Assembly (NCBI GenBank): GCA_021802555.1
Contig: JAJZRU010000002.1
Span: 1 to 64,000, forward strand
Reading direction: 5' to 3'
DNA: 64,000 nt
Origin: Pseudomonadota bacterium
GTDB lineage: Bacteria; Pseudomonadota; Gammaproteobacteria; Burkholderiales; Thiobacillaceae
Below are positions 32,537-42,033 of this stretch, in pieces. A program made the translations under genes and the position numbers. Under the pieces are notes generated by a model, which was not told where the DNA came from, did no database searches, and was given only the letters and a program-made list of their open reading frames with translations. Each line of letters opens with the position of its first letter. Positions within the stretch are counted from its first letter, which is position 1.

Positions 32537-35038
32537 ACCTAGCAGGCTGCTAGCGGCGGGGCGCGGCTCGCCGAAGGCGCTCTGGAAATCGGTCAGGCGC
32601 AGGGCGTTGAGCACCACCAGCAGCGAGCTCACCGACATGCCGATGGCGGCGATCCAGGGGGTGACCAGGCCCAGGGCCGCGGCAGGGATGGCGACGGCGT
32701 TGTAGAGCACCGCCCAGGCCAGGTTCTGGCGGATCACGGCGTGGGTGTCGCGGGCGATGCGCACCCCGTCGGCCACCACGGACAGGCGTCCGCCCAGCGT
32801 CACCATGTCGGCGGCTGCCTGCGCCACGTCGGTGCCCTCCCCCAGCGCGATCGAAACCTGGGCCTGGGCCAGCACGGGGGCGTCGTTGACGCCGTCGCCC
32901 ACCATGGCGACGACGCGGCCGGTTTGCTGCAGAGCGCGCAGGGCGGCGACCTTGCCCTCGGGCAGCACGCCGGCGCCGAGCACCTCGATGTCGAGGGCGC
33001 GGGCGACGACGGCCACGGCGGCGGGGGCGTCGCCGGACAGCACATGCACGCGCAGCCCCAGCCGCCGCAGAACCTTGATGGCGGGCGCGGCGTCGTCGCG
33101 CAGGCTGTCGCCCAGCGCCAGCCACCCCATGAATCCGGCGGCGCCGCCCAGTGCCAGCCAGGTGGCGCCGGGGTGGGCCTCCTCCGGTGGCGCGGGCAGG
33201 GGGCCGGCCAGCTCGGCCACGTAGCCGGGCTTGCCCAGGCGCAGACGGCGGCCTGCGACTCTGCCCTCCACGCCGCGTCCGGGCGCGCTTTGCAGGCCGG
33301 ATGCGGCGGGCACGTGCGGGGCCGCGGCGCGCAGGGCGCGGCCCAGCGGATGTTCGGAAGCAGCCTCCAGGGCGCTGGCCAGCTCGACCAGGGCCAGGCT
33401 GTCGCCGCCGGCCGGCAAGGCCGCCAGCAGGCGGGGCGCGCCGCGCGTGAGGGTGCCGGTCTTGTCGAACACCACGTCAGTGGCCTTGGCCAGCGTCTCC
33501 AGGGCATGGCCGCGCGTGGTGAGCAGGCCCAACTGAGTGAGCCGGCCGGTGGCGGTGGTGAGCGCCGCCGGGGTGGCCAGGCCCAGCGCGCAGGGGCAGG
33601 TGACCACCAGCATGGAAACCACGACCCAGAGGGCGCGCTCGGGGTCTATGGCGTACCAGACGGCACCGGTGGTCAAGGCGGCGACGAGCAGCACGCCGAC
33701 GAACCAGGCCGCCGCACGATCGGCCAGGCGGGCAATGGATGGCTTGTCGGTCTGGGCGCGGTCCAGCAGGCGCACGATGGCGGCCAGGCGGGTGCCCTCG
33801 CCGATCTTTTCGACGCGCATGACGATGGGACTGTCCTGGTTGAGCGTGCCGCCGATGAGGGGCTGGCCGGGGGTTTTCTCCACCGCGCGTGACTCGCCCG
33901 TGAGCATGGCTTCGTTCACGCGCGTGGCGCCTTCCAGCAGCACGCCATCGGCCGGCACGGTCTGGCCCGGCTTGACGCGCACGCAGTCGCCCGCGGCCAG
34001 GCGCGCCACGGGGATCTGTTCTTCTTCAAGACCGGGCCAGGCGGGCAGGCGCGTGGCGACGGCGGGAATGAGCTTGACCAGCTCCTGCGCGGCCTCGGTG
34101 CTCTTGCGCCGCGCCATGAGTTCCAGGAAGCGTCCGCCCAGGAGCATGAACACGAACATGGTGACCGAGTCGTAATACACCTCGCGCACCTGGCCGGTGA
34201 GCGTGGCCCACAGGCTGGCGCCGAAAGCCGCGGCGATGCCCAGGGCCACCGGGACGTCCATGCCCAGGGTGCGGCGTTTGAGGTCGCGCCAGGCGCCTTG
34301 GAAAAACGGCTGCGCCGAATAGAAGACCACCGGCACGGTAAGGATCAGACTGGCCCAGTTGAAGACGGTGGCTTCCGCAAGCGTGAGCTTGCCGGCGTGA
34401 TGGCCGAAGGAGGGATAGGCGATCATCATCACCTGCATGGCGCCCAAGGCCGCCACCGACAGGCGCCGCAGGGCCGCGTTGCGTTCCTTGCGGAACAGTT
34501 CGTCGGCCTGGCGGGCATCGTAGGGGTGAGCGCGATAGCCGATGTCCTCGACGGCCTTGAGAATCTGCGAGAGGTGGATGCGGCTGTCGTCCCAGCGCAC
34601 CCAGGCGCGCCGCGTGGCGTAGTTGACGTTGACCGCGAGCACGCCGGGCAATGCACTGAGATGGCGCTCGTTCAGCCACACGCACGCCGCGCAGACGATG
34701 TTTTCCAGGATCAGAGCGGCTTCCCGCACGTTGCCCGGCGCGGTTTTGACGAAGCCCTGCTGGATTTCCGGAAGGTCGTAGAGGCCCAGGCGCTCCAGGT
34801 CGCTCTGCAGGTCCGCAGGCTTGGCCGGCAGGGCCGTGCGGTGGGTGTAATAGGCGCCCTGGCCGGCATCGACGATGGTCTGCGCCACCGCCTGGCAGCC
34901 GCGGCAGCAGGCGGGCTCGGTGCGGTGCTCGTGGCGGATGGGGTAGTCCGTCCCCGGCGGCACGGGCAGGCCGCAATGGAAGCAGTGCGCGGGGGCGTCC
35001 TCGGCGACGGCGGGCAGCGGGGCGGAGCGGGCGGACAT
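32519..35038 (-). CDS. ccoI: Copper-translocating P1B-ATPase, CcoI/FixI type
   Basis: This 839-residue ATPase supplies copper for cbb3 cytochrome oxidase assembly in CcoI/FixI relatives. The N-terminus has a cysteine cluster (HCFHCGLP, EPACCRGCQAV, residues 18-50) typical of this subgroup, then a heavy-metal domain (VCAACVWLNE, C116/C119). The membrane copper site is CPC (481-483), the phosphorylated Asp is D525 (DKTGTLTRG), and GDGVND is present. I chose ATG at 35038; 211 residues above it read the aat gene backwards. GGAG is 15 bases upstream, a long spacing. No ccoNOP or ccoS genes flank it, so the CcoI role is inferred from the N-terminus. Confidence 0.88.
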   Translation of the reverse strand: MSARSAPLPAVAEDAPAHCFHCGLPVPPGTDYPIRHEHRTEPACCRGCQAVAQTIVDAGQGAYYTHRTALPAKPADLQSDLERLGLYDLPEIQQGFVKTAPGNVREAALILENIVCAACVWLNERHLSALPGVLAVNVNYATRRAWVRWDDSRIHLSQILKAVEDIGYRAHPYDARQADELFRKERNAALRRLSVAALGAMQVMMIAYPSFGHHAGKLTLAEATVFNWASLILTVPVVFYSAQPFFQGAWRDLKRRTLGMDVPVALGIAAAFGASLWATLTGQVREVYYDSVTMFVFMLLGGRFLELMARRKSTEAAQELVKLIPAVATRLPAWPGLEEEQIPVARLAAGDCVRVKPGQTVPADGVLLEGATRVNEAMLTGESRAVEKTPGQPLIGGTLNQDSPIVMRVEKIGEGTRLAAIVRLLDRAQTDKPSIARLADRAAAWFVGVLLVAALTTGAVWYAIDPERALWVVVSMLVVTCPCALGLATPAALTTATGRLTQLGLLTTRGHALETLAKATDVVFDKTGTLTRGAPRLLAALPAGGDSLALVELASALEAASEHPLGRALRAAAPHVPAASGLQSAPGRGVEGRVAGRRLRLGKPGYVAELAGPLPAPPEEAHPGATWLALGGAAGFMGWLALGDSLRDDAAPAIKVLRRLGLRVHVLSGDAPAAVAVVARALDIEVLGAGVLPEGKVAALRALQQTGRVVAMVGDGVNDAPVLAQAQVSIALGEGTDVAQAAADMVTLGGRLSVVADGVRIARDTHAVIRQNLAWAVLYNAVAIPAAALGLVTPWIAAIGMSVSSLLVVLNALRLTDFQSAFGEPRPAASSLLGLTRPA

Positions 35039-35092
35039 CGGATCATCATGATACTCCTTGCACCCGCCCGGCTTTTGTTGAATTCTTGGGGC

Positions 35093-35761
35093 ATGCTGAT
35101 CTGGCTCAAAAACGGCGATCCCTTTCCTCCCGCGGAGCACGCGCTGGCGTATCCTCCGGGACTTTTGGCGGCGGGCAGCGACCTCGCGCCGCAGACGCTG
35201 CTGGCGGCCTACCGGCAGGGCGTTTTCCCCTGGTACAGCCCCGGCCAGCCCATCCTCTGGTGGAGCCCCGATCCACGCATGGTGCTGTTTCCCGCCGAAC
35301 TGAAGGTTTCCCGCTCGCTGCGTCGGCGCCTGGCGCGGCAGGACTACGAAATCTGCTGGAACACGGCTTTCCGCGAGGTCATGGAAGCCTGTGCGGCGCC
35401 GCGGCCGGGGCAGGATGGCACCTGGATCAATGCGGCCATGGTCGACGCCTATGTGCGCCTGTTCGAATTGGGCCACGCCCATTCGGTCGAGACCTGGATG
35501 GGAGGCAAGCTGGTGGGCGGGCTCTACGGCGTCGCCATCGGCTGCGTCTTCTTCGGCGAATCCATGTTCAGCCGCGTGGGTGACGCTTCCAAGCTGGCGC
35601 TCGTGCACCTCGTGCGCTGGCTGGAGGCGGCCGGCGTCGGCCTGATCGACTGCCAGATGAGCACGCGCCATCTGGCCAGCCTGGGCGCGCGCGAAATCCC
35701 GCGTGCCGAGTTCACACGCCGGCTGGCGGAATTGGTAGACTTGCCATGCCGTATCGCTTGA
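35093..35761 (+). CDS. aat: Leucyl/phenylalanyl-tRNA--protein transferase
   Basis: This N-end rule enzyme transfers Leu or Phe from tRNA to proteins with N-terminal Lys or Arg, marking them for ClpAP. The 222-residue protein contains the diagnostic segments [40 protein letters not shown] and [15 protein letters not shown] followed by [12 protein letters not shown] at 35093 gives the conserved opening [13 protein letters not shown]. It is divergent from ccoI (54 bp between starts) and 10 bp upstream of bpt, the other leucyl transferase of the pathway. Confidence 0.96.
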   Translation: MLIWLKNGDPFPPAEHALAYPPGLLAAGSDLAPQTLLAAYRQGVFPWYSPGQPILWWSPDPRMVLFPAELKVSRSLRRRLARQDYEICWNTAFREVMEACAAPRPGQDGTWINAAMVDAYVRLFELGHAHSVETWMGGKLVGGLYGVAIGCVFFGESMFSRVGDASKLALVHLVRWLEAAGVGLIDCQMSTRHLASLGAREIPRAEFTRRLAELVDLPCRIA

Positions 35762-35771
35762 TAGTTTCGAC

Positions 35772-36512
35772 GTGCACCCGACCGAACCGCCTTTCCTGCG
35801 CCTGCAGTTCTATCTCACCTCGGCCTACCCTTGCAGCTACGTATCCGGCCTGACGGCGCGCTCCCAGGTGGCCACGCCCGCGCACCTGGTGAACCGCGAG
35901 GTGTACAGCCTGCTCATCCGCAACGGCTTCCGCCGCAGCGGCCAGTTCACCTATCGGCCGCAGTGCGACGGTTGCCAGGCCTGCGTTCCGGTGCGCGTGC
36001 GGGTGGGCGAGTTCGCCATGCGGCGCAGCCAGCGCCGCGTGTGGAAGCGCAACGGCGATCTGCGTACCATCCTGCTGCCGCTGGATTTCCACGAGGAGCA
36101 CTACGCCCTCTATCGCCGCTACCAGCGCGAGCGCCATGCCGGGGGTGGCATGGACCAGGACGGCGTCGAGCAGTACAGCCAGTTCCTGCTGCAAAGCCAC
36201 GCCGATTCCTGTCTGGTGGAATTCCGCCGCGGCCGCGAGCTCGTGATGGTGAGCGTCATGGATCGCGTGGAGGACGGCCTGTCTGCGGTCTATACCTTTT
36301 ACGAACCCGGCAGCCGCGACAGCCTGGGTACTTACAACGTGCTTTGGCAGATCGAGCGGGCGCGCGAATTGGGACTGCCCTATGTCTATCTGGGCTATTG
36401 GATCGCGCAGTCGCGCAAGATGGCCTACAAGAACCACTTCCAGCCGCTGGAAGGCCTGCTGGACCAGGCCTGGCAGACGCTGCCATTGACACCACCTCCC
36501 GGCGCAGACTGA
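35772..36512 (+). CDS. bpt: Aspartate/glutamate leucyltransferase Bpt
   Basis: This enzyme transfers Leu from tRNA to proteins with N-terminal Asp or Glu. The 246-residue protein of the ATE/Bpt family carries the N-terminal Cys cluster ([19 protein letters not shown]) and the C-terminal [17 protein letters not shown]. It starts at GTG 35772, 10 bp after aat; the pair forms the bacterial leucylation arm of the N-degron pathway. The thyA gene starts 4 bp after its stop, so all may be co-transcribed. Confidence 0.95.
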   Translation: MHPTEPPFLRLQFYLTSAYPCSYVSGLTARSQVATPAHLVNREVYSLLIRNGFRRSGQFTYRPQCDGCQACVPVRVRVGEFAMRRSQRRVWKRNGDLRTILLPLDFHEEHYALYRRYQRERHAGGGMDQDGVEQYSQFLLQSHADSCLVEFRRGRELVMVSVMDRVEDGLSAVYTFYEPGSRDSLGTYNVLWQIERARELGLPYVYLGYWIAQSRKMAYKNHFQPLEGLLDQAWQTLPLTPPPGAD

Positions 36513-36516
36513 GCCC

Positions 36517-37311
36517 ATGCAAACCTATCTCGATCTCATGCGCCACGTGCTCGCGCACGGCGCCCGTAAATCCGACCGCACCGGCACCGGCACGCTGTCC
36601 GTGTTCGGCCATCAGATGCGCTTCGACCTCGCACAGGGGTTTCCGCTGCTGACCACCAAGAAAGTGCATCTCAAGTCCATCATCCATGAGCTGCTGTGGT
36701 TCCTGCGCGGCGACACCAATATCCGCTATCTGCGCGAGCACGGCGTCACAATTTGGGACGAGTGGGCGGACGCGCAGGGCGAACTGGGGCCGGTCTACGG
36801 CTACCAGTGGCGCAGCTGGCCGACGCCCGGCGGCGGCCACATCGATCAGATCAGCCAGGTGCTGCACGATCTGCGGCACCAGCCGGACTCGCGCCGCATC
36901 ATCGTCTCGGCCTGGAACGTCGCCGACCTGCCCAGGATGGCCCTGGCGCCCTGCCATGCTTTCTTCCAGTTCTATGTGGCGGAGGGCAAGCTGTCCTGCC
37001 AGCTCTACCAGCGCAGCGCCGACATTTTTCTGGGCGTACCTTTCAACATCGCCAGCTATGCCTTGCTCACGCTCATGATGGCCCAGGCGACGGGACTCAA
37101 GCCGGGCGAGTTCGTGCATACCCTGGGCGATGCCCATCTCTACCTCAACCACCTGGAGCAGGCGCGCGAGCAGCTCACGCGCACCCCGCGCAGCCTGCCG
37201 GTCATGCGCCTGAACCCGGAGGCCAAGGATCTCTTCGCCTTCCGCTACGAGGATTTCACCCTGGAAGGCTACGACCCCCATCCGGCCATCAAGGCCCCGG
37301 TGGCTGTGTAA
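36517..37311 (+). CDS. thyA: Thymidylate synthase
   Basis: ThyA converts dUMP to dTMP with methylene-tetrahydrofolate. The 264-residue protein has the E. coli-type length. Catalytic Cys146 sits in [12 protein letters not shown], the phosphate-binding Arg in SDRTGTGT and the folate tail segment in [18 protein letters not shown]. It produces dihydrofolate, which the folA gene 94 bp downstream regenerates. The spacer between them holds a heptamer repeat. Confidence 0.97.
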   Translation: MQTYLDLMRHVLAHGARKSDRTGTGTLSVFGHQMRFDLAQGFPLLTTKKVHLKSIIHELLWFLRGDTNIRYLREHGVTIWDEWADAQGELGPVYGYQWRSWPTPGGGHIDQISQVLHDLRHQPDSRRIIVSAWNVADLPRMALAPCHAFFQFYVAEGKLSCQLYQRSADIFLGVPFNIASYALLTLMMAQATGLKPGEFVHTLGDAHLYLNHLEQAREQLTRTPRSLPVMRLNPEAKDLFAFRYEDFTLEGYDPHPAIKAPVAV

Positions 37312-37350
37312 ACAGCAGTCAGTTGGCAGTCTTCAGCAGGCAGCTAAAAT

Positions 37351-37397
37351 CAACTGCCAACTGCCAACTGCCAACTGCCAACTGCCAACTGCCAACT
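37351..37397. repeat. Tandem heptamer repeat between thyA and folA
   Basis: Six full copies of CAACTGC plus a partial CAACT run without a mismatch. The reverse complement AGTTGGCAGT occurs at 37321-37330, so the array can fold back on it. The array ends 8 bp before the folA start codon, where a ribosome-binding site would be. Loss or gain of copies would change the thyA-folA spacing. Confidence 0.9.
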
Positions 37398-37405
37398 CCA
37401 CCCTC

Positions 37406-37897
37406 ATGCCTTTCCCCCGACTCAACCTCATCGCCGCACTGGGCAAGAACGGCGTCATCGGCATCGACAACCGTTTGCCATGGCGGATGCCAGAGGATCT
37501 CAAGCACTTCAAGGCGCTGACGCTGGGCCATGCCGTGCTCATGGGGCGCAAAACGTTCGAATCGCTGGGCCGGCCTCTGCCCGGACGGCGCAACATCGTC
37601 ATCACGCGCAACGCGCAGTATCGGCCCGAGGGCGCGGAAGTGGCCGGCGGAATAGAGCAGGCGCTGGCGCTGTGCCGGGATGCGGCGGAGGTGTTCTTCA
37701 TCGGCGGTGCCGACATCTACCGCCAGGCTTTGCCTCTGGTAGAACGGCTGTATCTGACCGAGGTCGACGCGAGCCCCGCGGGCGACGCATTTTTCCCCGC
37801 CTTCGATCGTTCGTGCTGGCGCGAGTCGGCGCGCGATGAGCGCCGCGATGAGGGCGGCGGGCTTGATTACGCCTTCGTGGTATACCAGCGCGCCTAA
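37406..37897 (+). CDS. folA: Dihydrofolate reductase
   Basis: DHFR reduces dihydrofolate to tetrahydrofolate with NADPH. The 163-residue protein has the Met20-loop region ALGKNGVIGIDNRLPWRMPEDLKHF, with the acidic active-site residue in PEDLK; LMGRKTFESLGRPLPGR binds NADPH and FFIGGADIYRQAL is the conserved GG turn. It pairs metabolically with thyA upstream. No clear Shine-Dalgarno sequence precedes ATG 37406; the heptamer repeat occupies that region. Confidence 0.96.
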   Translation: MPFPRLNLIAALGKNGVIGIDNRLPWRMPEDLKHFKALTLGHAVLMGRKTFESLGRPLPGRRNIVITRNAQYRPEGAEVAGGIEQALALCRDAAEVFFIGGADIYRQALPLVERLYLTEVDASPAGDAFFPAFDRSCWRESARDERRDEGGGLDYAFVVYQRA

Positions 37898-37906
37898 GAC
37901 GGCGCT

Positions 37907-40666
37907 TTAGACGACTTCGGCGGCCGGGCGCGGGCGGCCCAGGTGATAGCCCTGGGCGTAGTCCAGCCCCAGTTCGCGCACCCACTGCAAAATGCGTGCG
38001 TTTTCCACATATTCGGCCACGGCCTTCTTGCCGTAGCCGTGTACAGCTTCCACCACCGCACGCACGAACACCCGGTCGTCCTGGTTTTCGTCCAGATTGC
38101 GGATGAAAGAGCCGTCGATCTTCACGTAGTCCACCGGCAGATGGCGCAGATACTGAAAGGTGGAAAATCCCACCCCGAAGTCGTCCAGGGCCAGGCCGGC
38201 GCCCAGGTCGCGGATGTGCTGCAGCAGGGTTTGCGCGCGCGACATGTCGGCCAACGCGGCGGTTTCCGTCACCTCGAAGATGAGGCGCTGCGGCGCCACG
38301 CGGTGGGTCTGCAGGGCGTTGCGGATGACCTCCACGAGATGTTCGTTGTCCAGGCTGCGCGCCGATAGATTGATGGCGAGGCGGAAATCGCCGCCGCGCA
38401 GGCTCAGCAGGGCGATGACCGAGCGCGCCACCCATTCGTCGATTTCGCGCACCAGCCCCGAGGCTTCGGCAGCCTGGATGAATTCGGCGGGGGCGAGCAG
38501 CGCCGCGTCGTGGCCGCGCAGGCGCAGCAGGACTTCGTAATGGGCGGCCTCCGCGCCGTCCGCCAGGGCCACGATGGGCTGCAGATAGAGTTCCAGGCGG
38601 CCCTGGTCCAGCGCCTGGCGTATCAGGCTCACGCGCTGGTTCTTGTCCTCCAAAGCCTGGCGCGTACGGTCGGCCGGGTCGTAGAGATGCCAGTTGCCGC
38701 GCCCCTGCGCGCGCGCATGGGAGAGCGCGAGATCGGCGCTGGCCAGGAGCGCCTCCGGGCTCTTGCCGTGCTCTGGAAAGCGCGCCAGGCCGACGCAGGC
38801 GCTGGACACCTGATGGTGGCCCTGCCCCTTGGCGACGGCGCGCGCGATTTGCAGCACCTGGGCGACGGACGTCTCGGCGAAGAACAGGGCGAAGTCGTCG
38901 CTGCCCAAGCGGGCGGACAAGCGCGGGCGCGGCTCCAGGCTCTCCAGGCGGGCGGCGATCTGGCGCAGCACGGCATCGCCGGTGGCATGCCCCGCCAGAT
39001 CATTCAAGGTCTTGAATTCGTCCAGATCGAACAACAGCAATATGCCGTCCGCAACACTGCCGAGTAGCTCGGCCAGGTGTGCATGGAAGGCGCGGTGGTT
39101 GAGCAGGCCGGTCAGGGCGTCGAAATCCGAGAGGAATTCCGCCCGCTCGGTGGCAGCGTGCAGCTCCGTGAGATCGAGGCCCACGCACAGGATCATCGTT
39201 TCGCCGTCGGGGTCGGCACCGGCCTGGGTGAGCACCCAGGCGATGTGGCGCCGGCCGGCAGGGGTGTCCAGGGGCGCCTCGAAGCGCAGCGGCCAGTCGT
39301 CGGCGGCGAGGTGGGCCTGCAGGGCGGTGCGCAGGGCGTCTTCCTGTTCGGGAGGGATGAGGTGGCGGAAGAAATTCCGTCCGGCCAGTTCGGTGTAGGA
39401 CAGCCGCGTGACCTGGGTGGTGTGGGCGTTGACCAGCTGGATGCGGCCGCGCGTGTCCTGCGTCAGGATCAAGGCCGGCACGGTGTCGAGCAGGTTGGAA
39501 ATGAAGTCGCGCTCGCGCGCCAGGTTTTCCGCCGAACGCCGCAGCGAATCGCGCTGGCGCGTGTCGGCATCGTGCATGGCCTGCAGACGCTGGGCCAGCA
39601 CCAGAGCGGCATTTTCCAGGCGGTCGAACTCGTCGGCGACGCCCCGCGCGGGTTGCGAAAGGTGATCGTGGGCCGCTTGCCAATTGCCCTCGCCGAGCAG
39701 GGGCAGGCTTTCCGTCACGCGCCGAATGCGCGTCAGGAACCAGAGCAGGAAGGCCAGCATCAGGCTTTCGGCGCCGGCGAAGGTGAGAAAGCCGATAAGG
39801 AGGTTTTTGTGCCGGCCGGAGCGCACCAGTTCGTGGTAGGCGGTGTCGTCGGTGACGGTGAACAGGCGCGGAAAATCGGCGGCGGCGGAGAGCGGCGGCA
39901 GCATCTGCATCTGCAAGTATCGGCCGCCCAGATTTAAGGTCGCTTCGTAGGCGCCGCCGCGGGTTGGCCGCCAGGAGAGGGTCGTCCGCTGCAGGGCCTG
40001 GGCCAAGGGCTGGCTGCTGACCTGGCGCAGCGTGAAGTTCGGCGCGTCGGGCTTGCCCGTGGCGAGCGCCAGATTGATCCCGGAGTAACGATGGAAAGTG
40101 GCGAGAAAGTCACTCAGGTCGCGGGTGAGGAAAATCGCGCCGGCGGTGCTGCGGTTCTTGAGGAAGGGGCTTACCCAGTAGAGCACGCAGCTCGTGCCGC
40201 AATAAAGGCCTGCCTGCGGCGTTTCGGCGCTGAGCGCAGCGCGCGCGAGCCGCTCGGTTTGTGCGCCGGGCAGCGGCGCCGCGCCGAAGCCGGCCACCGG
40301 ATAGACGGCAGGGTTGAAGATCTGCAGCGATTCCAGCCCTTCTTCCAGATGCCATTTCTGCCAGGTCTGCCGCAGCTCTTCGGCGGGCAGATGACGCGGG
40401 AAATCGTCCGGCAGGGCATCGGTCAGGCCGGCTGCTTTGTCGGCCAGCTGCTGGTAGGACTGGCTGAGCAGAAATTGCACCAGCGTGTCGGCCTGCCGCG
40501 CCGCGCTGGCGCGCAGCTGCGTCTGCTGCTGCGCGAGGGAGCGGTTGTTCACATAAGTGAGCGCGGCGGCCATGACGAAGATGATGGCCGTGAGCGGCAG
40601 CAGCAGCTTCCATTTGAGGCTCAGAAATATTGCGCGCGAGCCGGAGAGGAGTGAGAGCGGCGCCAT
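37907..40666 (-). CDS. Membrane PAS-GGDEF-EAL protein with degenerate GGDEF
   Basis: The 919-residue protein has a membrane helix (LLLPLTAIIFVMAAALTYV), a periplasmic sensor of about 240 residues, a second helix (GFLTFAGAESLMLAFLLWFL) and a HAMP-like stretch. PAS (DFISNLLDTVPALILTQD), GGDEF and EAL domains follow. The GGDEF signature is changed to GSDDF (SARLGSDDFALFF), which predicts no cyclase activity. The EAL domain keeps EVLLRLR, INLSARSL, FEVTETA, LDDFGVGFS and VKIDGSF, so it is probably a c-di-GMP phosphodiesterase. It is third in a leftward cluster after a phosphate-binding-like gene and a porin, 182 bp downstream of the latter. Confidence 0.87.
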   Translation of the reverse strand: MAPLSLLSGSRAIFLSLKWKLLLPLTAIIFVMAAALTYVNNRSLAQQQTQLRASAARQADTLVQFLLSQSYQQLADKAAGLTDALPDDFPRHLPAEELRQTWQKWHLEEGLESLQIFNPAVYPVAGFGAAPLPGAQTERLARAALSAETPQAGLYCGTSCVLYWVSPFLKNRSTAGAIFLTRDLSDFLATFHRYSGINLALATGKPDAPNFTLRQVSSQPLAQALQRTTLSWRPTRGGAYEATLNLGGRYLQMQMLPPLSAAADFPRLFTVTDDTAYHELVRSGRHKNLLIGFLTFAGAESLMLAFLLWFLTRIRRVTESLPLLGEGNWQAAHDHLSQPARGVADEFDRLENAALVLAQRLQAMHDADTRQRDSLRRSAENLARERDFISNLLDTVPALILTQDTRGRIQLVNAHTTQVTRLSYTELAGRNFFRHLIPPEQEDALRTALQAHLAADDWPLRFEAPLDTPAGRRHIAWVLTQAGADPDGETMILCVGLDLTELHAATERAEFLSDFDALTGLLNHRAFHAHLAELLGSVADGILLLFDLDEFKTLNDLAGHATGDAVLRQIAARLESLEPRPRLSARLGSDDFALFFAETSVAQVLQIARAVAKGQGHHQVSSACVGLARFPEHGKSPEALLASADLALSHARAQGRGNWHLYDPADRTRQALEDKNQRVSLIRQALDQGRLELYLQPIVALADGAEAAHYEVLLRLRGHDAALLAPAEFIQAAEASGLVREIDEWVARSVIALLSLRGGDFRLAINLSARSLDNEHLVEVIRNALQTHRVAPQRLIFEVTETAALADMSRAQTLLQHIRDLGAGLALDDFGVGFSTFQYLRHLPVDYVKIDGSFIRNLDENQDDRVFVRAVVEAVHGYGKKAVAEYVENARILQWVRELGLDYAQGYHLGRPRPAAEVV

Positions 40667-40848
40667 GGATCAGAGTGAAACGACGCGCAGCATCGCCGCG
40701 CCCCCCTCGCCCTCGTCCGGCGCTGTGCGCCGCCTTCTCCCGCAGGGAGAACGGGTAAAGCCCCTTTCCTGGGAAAGGAGTGGGGAGTGAAGGGAACGGA
40801 CAGGGCGGCAAGGGCGTTTCATGGGTTGGAGCGGCATCGCCAAGTCCG
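40667..40848. repeat. Intergenic palindromic element, REP-like
   Basis: The spacer holds a GC-rich stretch with palindromic parts: GGCGC/GCGCC near 40720-40735 and CCTTTCC paired with GGAAAGG at 40763-40778. Composition and layout resemble dispersed intergenic repeats common in GC-rich proteobacteria. Only one copy is in the window, so repetition cannot be shown here. Confidence 0.3.
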
Positions 40849-42033
40849 TTAGAAGCGCCAGGACGCCTGCAGCAGGCCCATGTTCCATACGCGGCCTTCC
40901 TGCTGCGGGTTGGGGTTGTCGAGCGCCGGCAGCCAGATCGTGCCGGTGACATGGTGAAACTCGGCGCGCAGCATGAGCGCAGGCGTCACGTCCCAGCGCA
41001 GCCCGGCGGTCCAGTCCTTGGCATAGCGGGAGAAATAGGGGTTGCCGCTCAGCGCCGCGAGCGGATTGTTCTTGAGCGGCGAGATATAGCTGTCGTAGCG
41101 CAGCAGCGCCTCCCAGCGCGGGCGAATGTGCCAGGCGCCTTGCACGTACCAGGCGCGCGTGCGCACGTCGATTGCCGGCAGGTTGAAGTCGTACAGACGG
41201 ATGCGCGGACAGCCATACTCCGTTGTGAGGGTAACGGTGCCCAGATGTTTCTGCGCCGACAGCACCCAGGGAGTGTAGCCTACCTTGCCGGCGCCGAGCG
41301 GATCGCCGGGCGCGGGTTGATAGCGGGCGCGCGCATCGACCCAGGAGAGCGCCAGCAGGGTCGATTGGTCCATGGTGCTCCAGCGCAATTGGGCAGCATA
41401 GGTGGCATTGCTGTACAAGTGGCCGGGGCGGTCGCTGCCGAGGAAGTTGGCCTCCGTGGCGGCGTCCAGCTGCCCGGGGCGCACGGCGGCGAGGTTGACC
41501 TGCCACTCGCCCAGGGCGGTCTGCCAGCGCGCGTTGAATCCGGCGCCTGGCGCCGCGAGGGCGAAATTGCGTGCCGTGTCGAAATAAATCGATTCCGGCA
41601 GCAGAATGCTTGGACGCGTGAAAGGCACGTCGCGGGTTTCGTTGTACAGGCCGTAAGGAATCTTTATCTTGCCGGCGCGCAGCTCGAGCGTGCCGTCCGC
41701 GCGCTGCCAGAAAGGCCAGACCGCCTGCAGATAATCCAGGCGCACGTTGCGCTGGTCGTTCTTGCCGGCGCGCCGATAGAGCATCTGGCCGGCCACCAGC
41801 AGACCGGGATGCGGCTGCCAGACGCCGTTCACGCCGGCTTCGGTGAAGCCCGTGCCCAGGGTGTCCTGGGTGCGGCCGAAGAAATTGTTGCGGCTGGTGG
41901 TGATGAGGGTTTGCGCGACGAAACCCTGCAATTGCAGGTTGCCGCTTTGATAGAACGGGTCGGCCGCCGCCGGTGCGGCAGCCAGGGCGGCCAGCAGGGC
42001 GGCCCGCTTAGCGTACCGGCAGCAGGCGCACAT
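40849..42033 (-). CDS. Outer-membrane porin-like beta-barrel protein
   Basis: The 394-residue protein has a signal peptide (LLAALAAAPAAADPFY), alternating hydrophobic beta strands throughout and a C-terminal aromatic residue (LLQASWRF), as required for outer-membrane insertion. GFVAQTLITTSRNNFFG and RAGKIKIPYGLYNETRDV are typical of porin-like proteins found with c-di-GMP enzymes. I chose ATG at 42033, overlapping the upstream phosphate-binding-like gene by 26 bp; the longer frame is that gene in another frame. The substrate is unknown. Confidence 0.82.
   Translation of the reverse strand: MCACCRYAKRAALLAALAAAPAAADPFYQSGNLQLQGFVAQTLITTSRNNFFGRTQDTLGTGFTEAGVNGVWQPHPGLLVAGQMLYRRAGKNDQRNVRLDYLQAVWPFWQRADGTLELRAGKIKIPYGLYNETRDVPFTRPSILLPESIYFDTARNFALAAPGAGFNARWQTALGEWQVNLAAVRPGQLDAATEANFLGSDRPGHLYSNATYAAQLRWSTMDQSTLLALSWVDARARYQPAPGDPLGAGKVGYTPWVLSAQKHLGTVTLTTEYGCPRIRLYDFNLPAIDVRTRAWYVQGAWHIRPRWEALLRYDSYISPLKNNPLAALSGNPYFSRYAKDWTAGLRWDVTPALMLRAEFHHVTGTIWLPALDNPNPQQEGRVWNMGLLQASWRF

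Noticed and set aside
32519-35671. A 1050-residue reading of the copper ATPase
   Set aside because: The first 211 residues lie antisense to aat and lack homology; the ATG at 35038 gives the known N-terminal Cys motif.
37351-37397. CAACTGC repeats as a CRISPR array
   Set aside because: The units are directly adjacent heptamers with no spacers and no cas genes.
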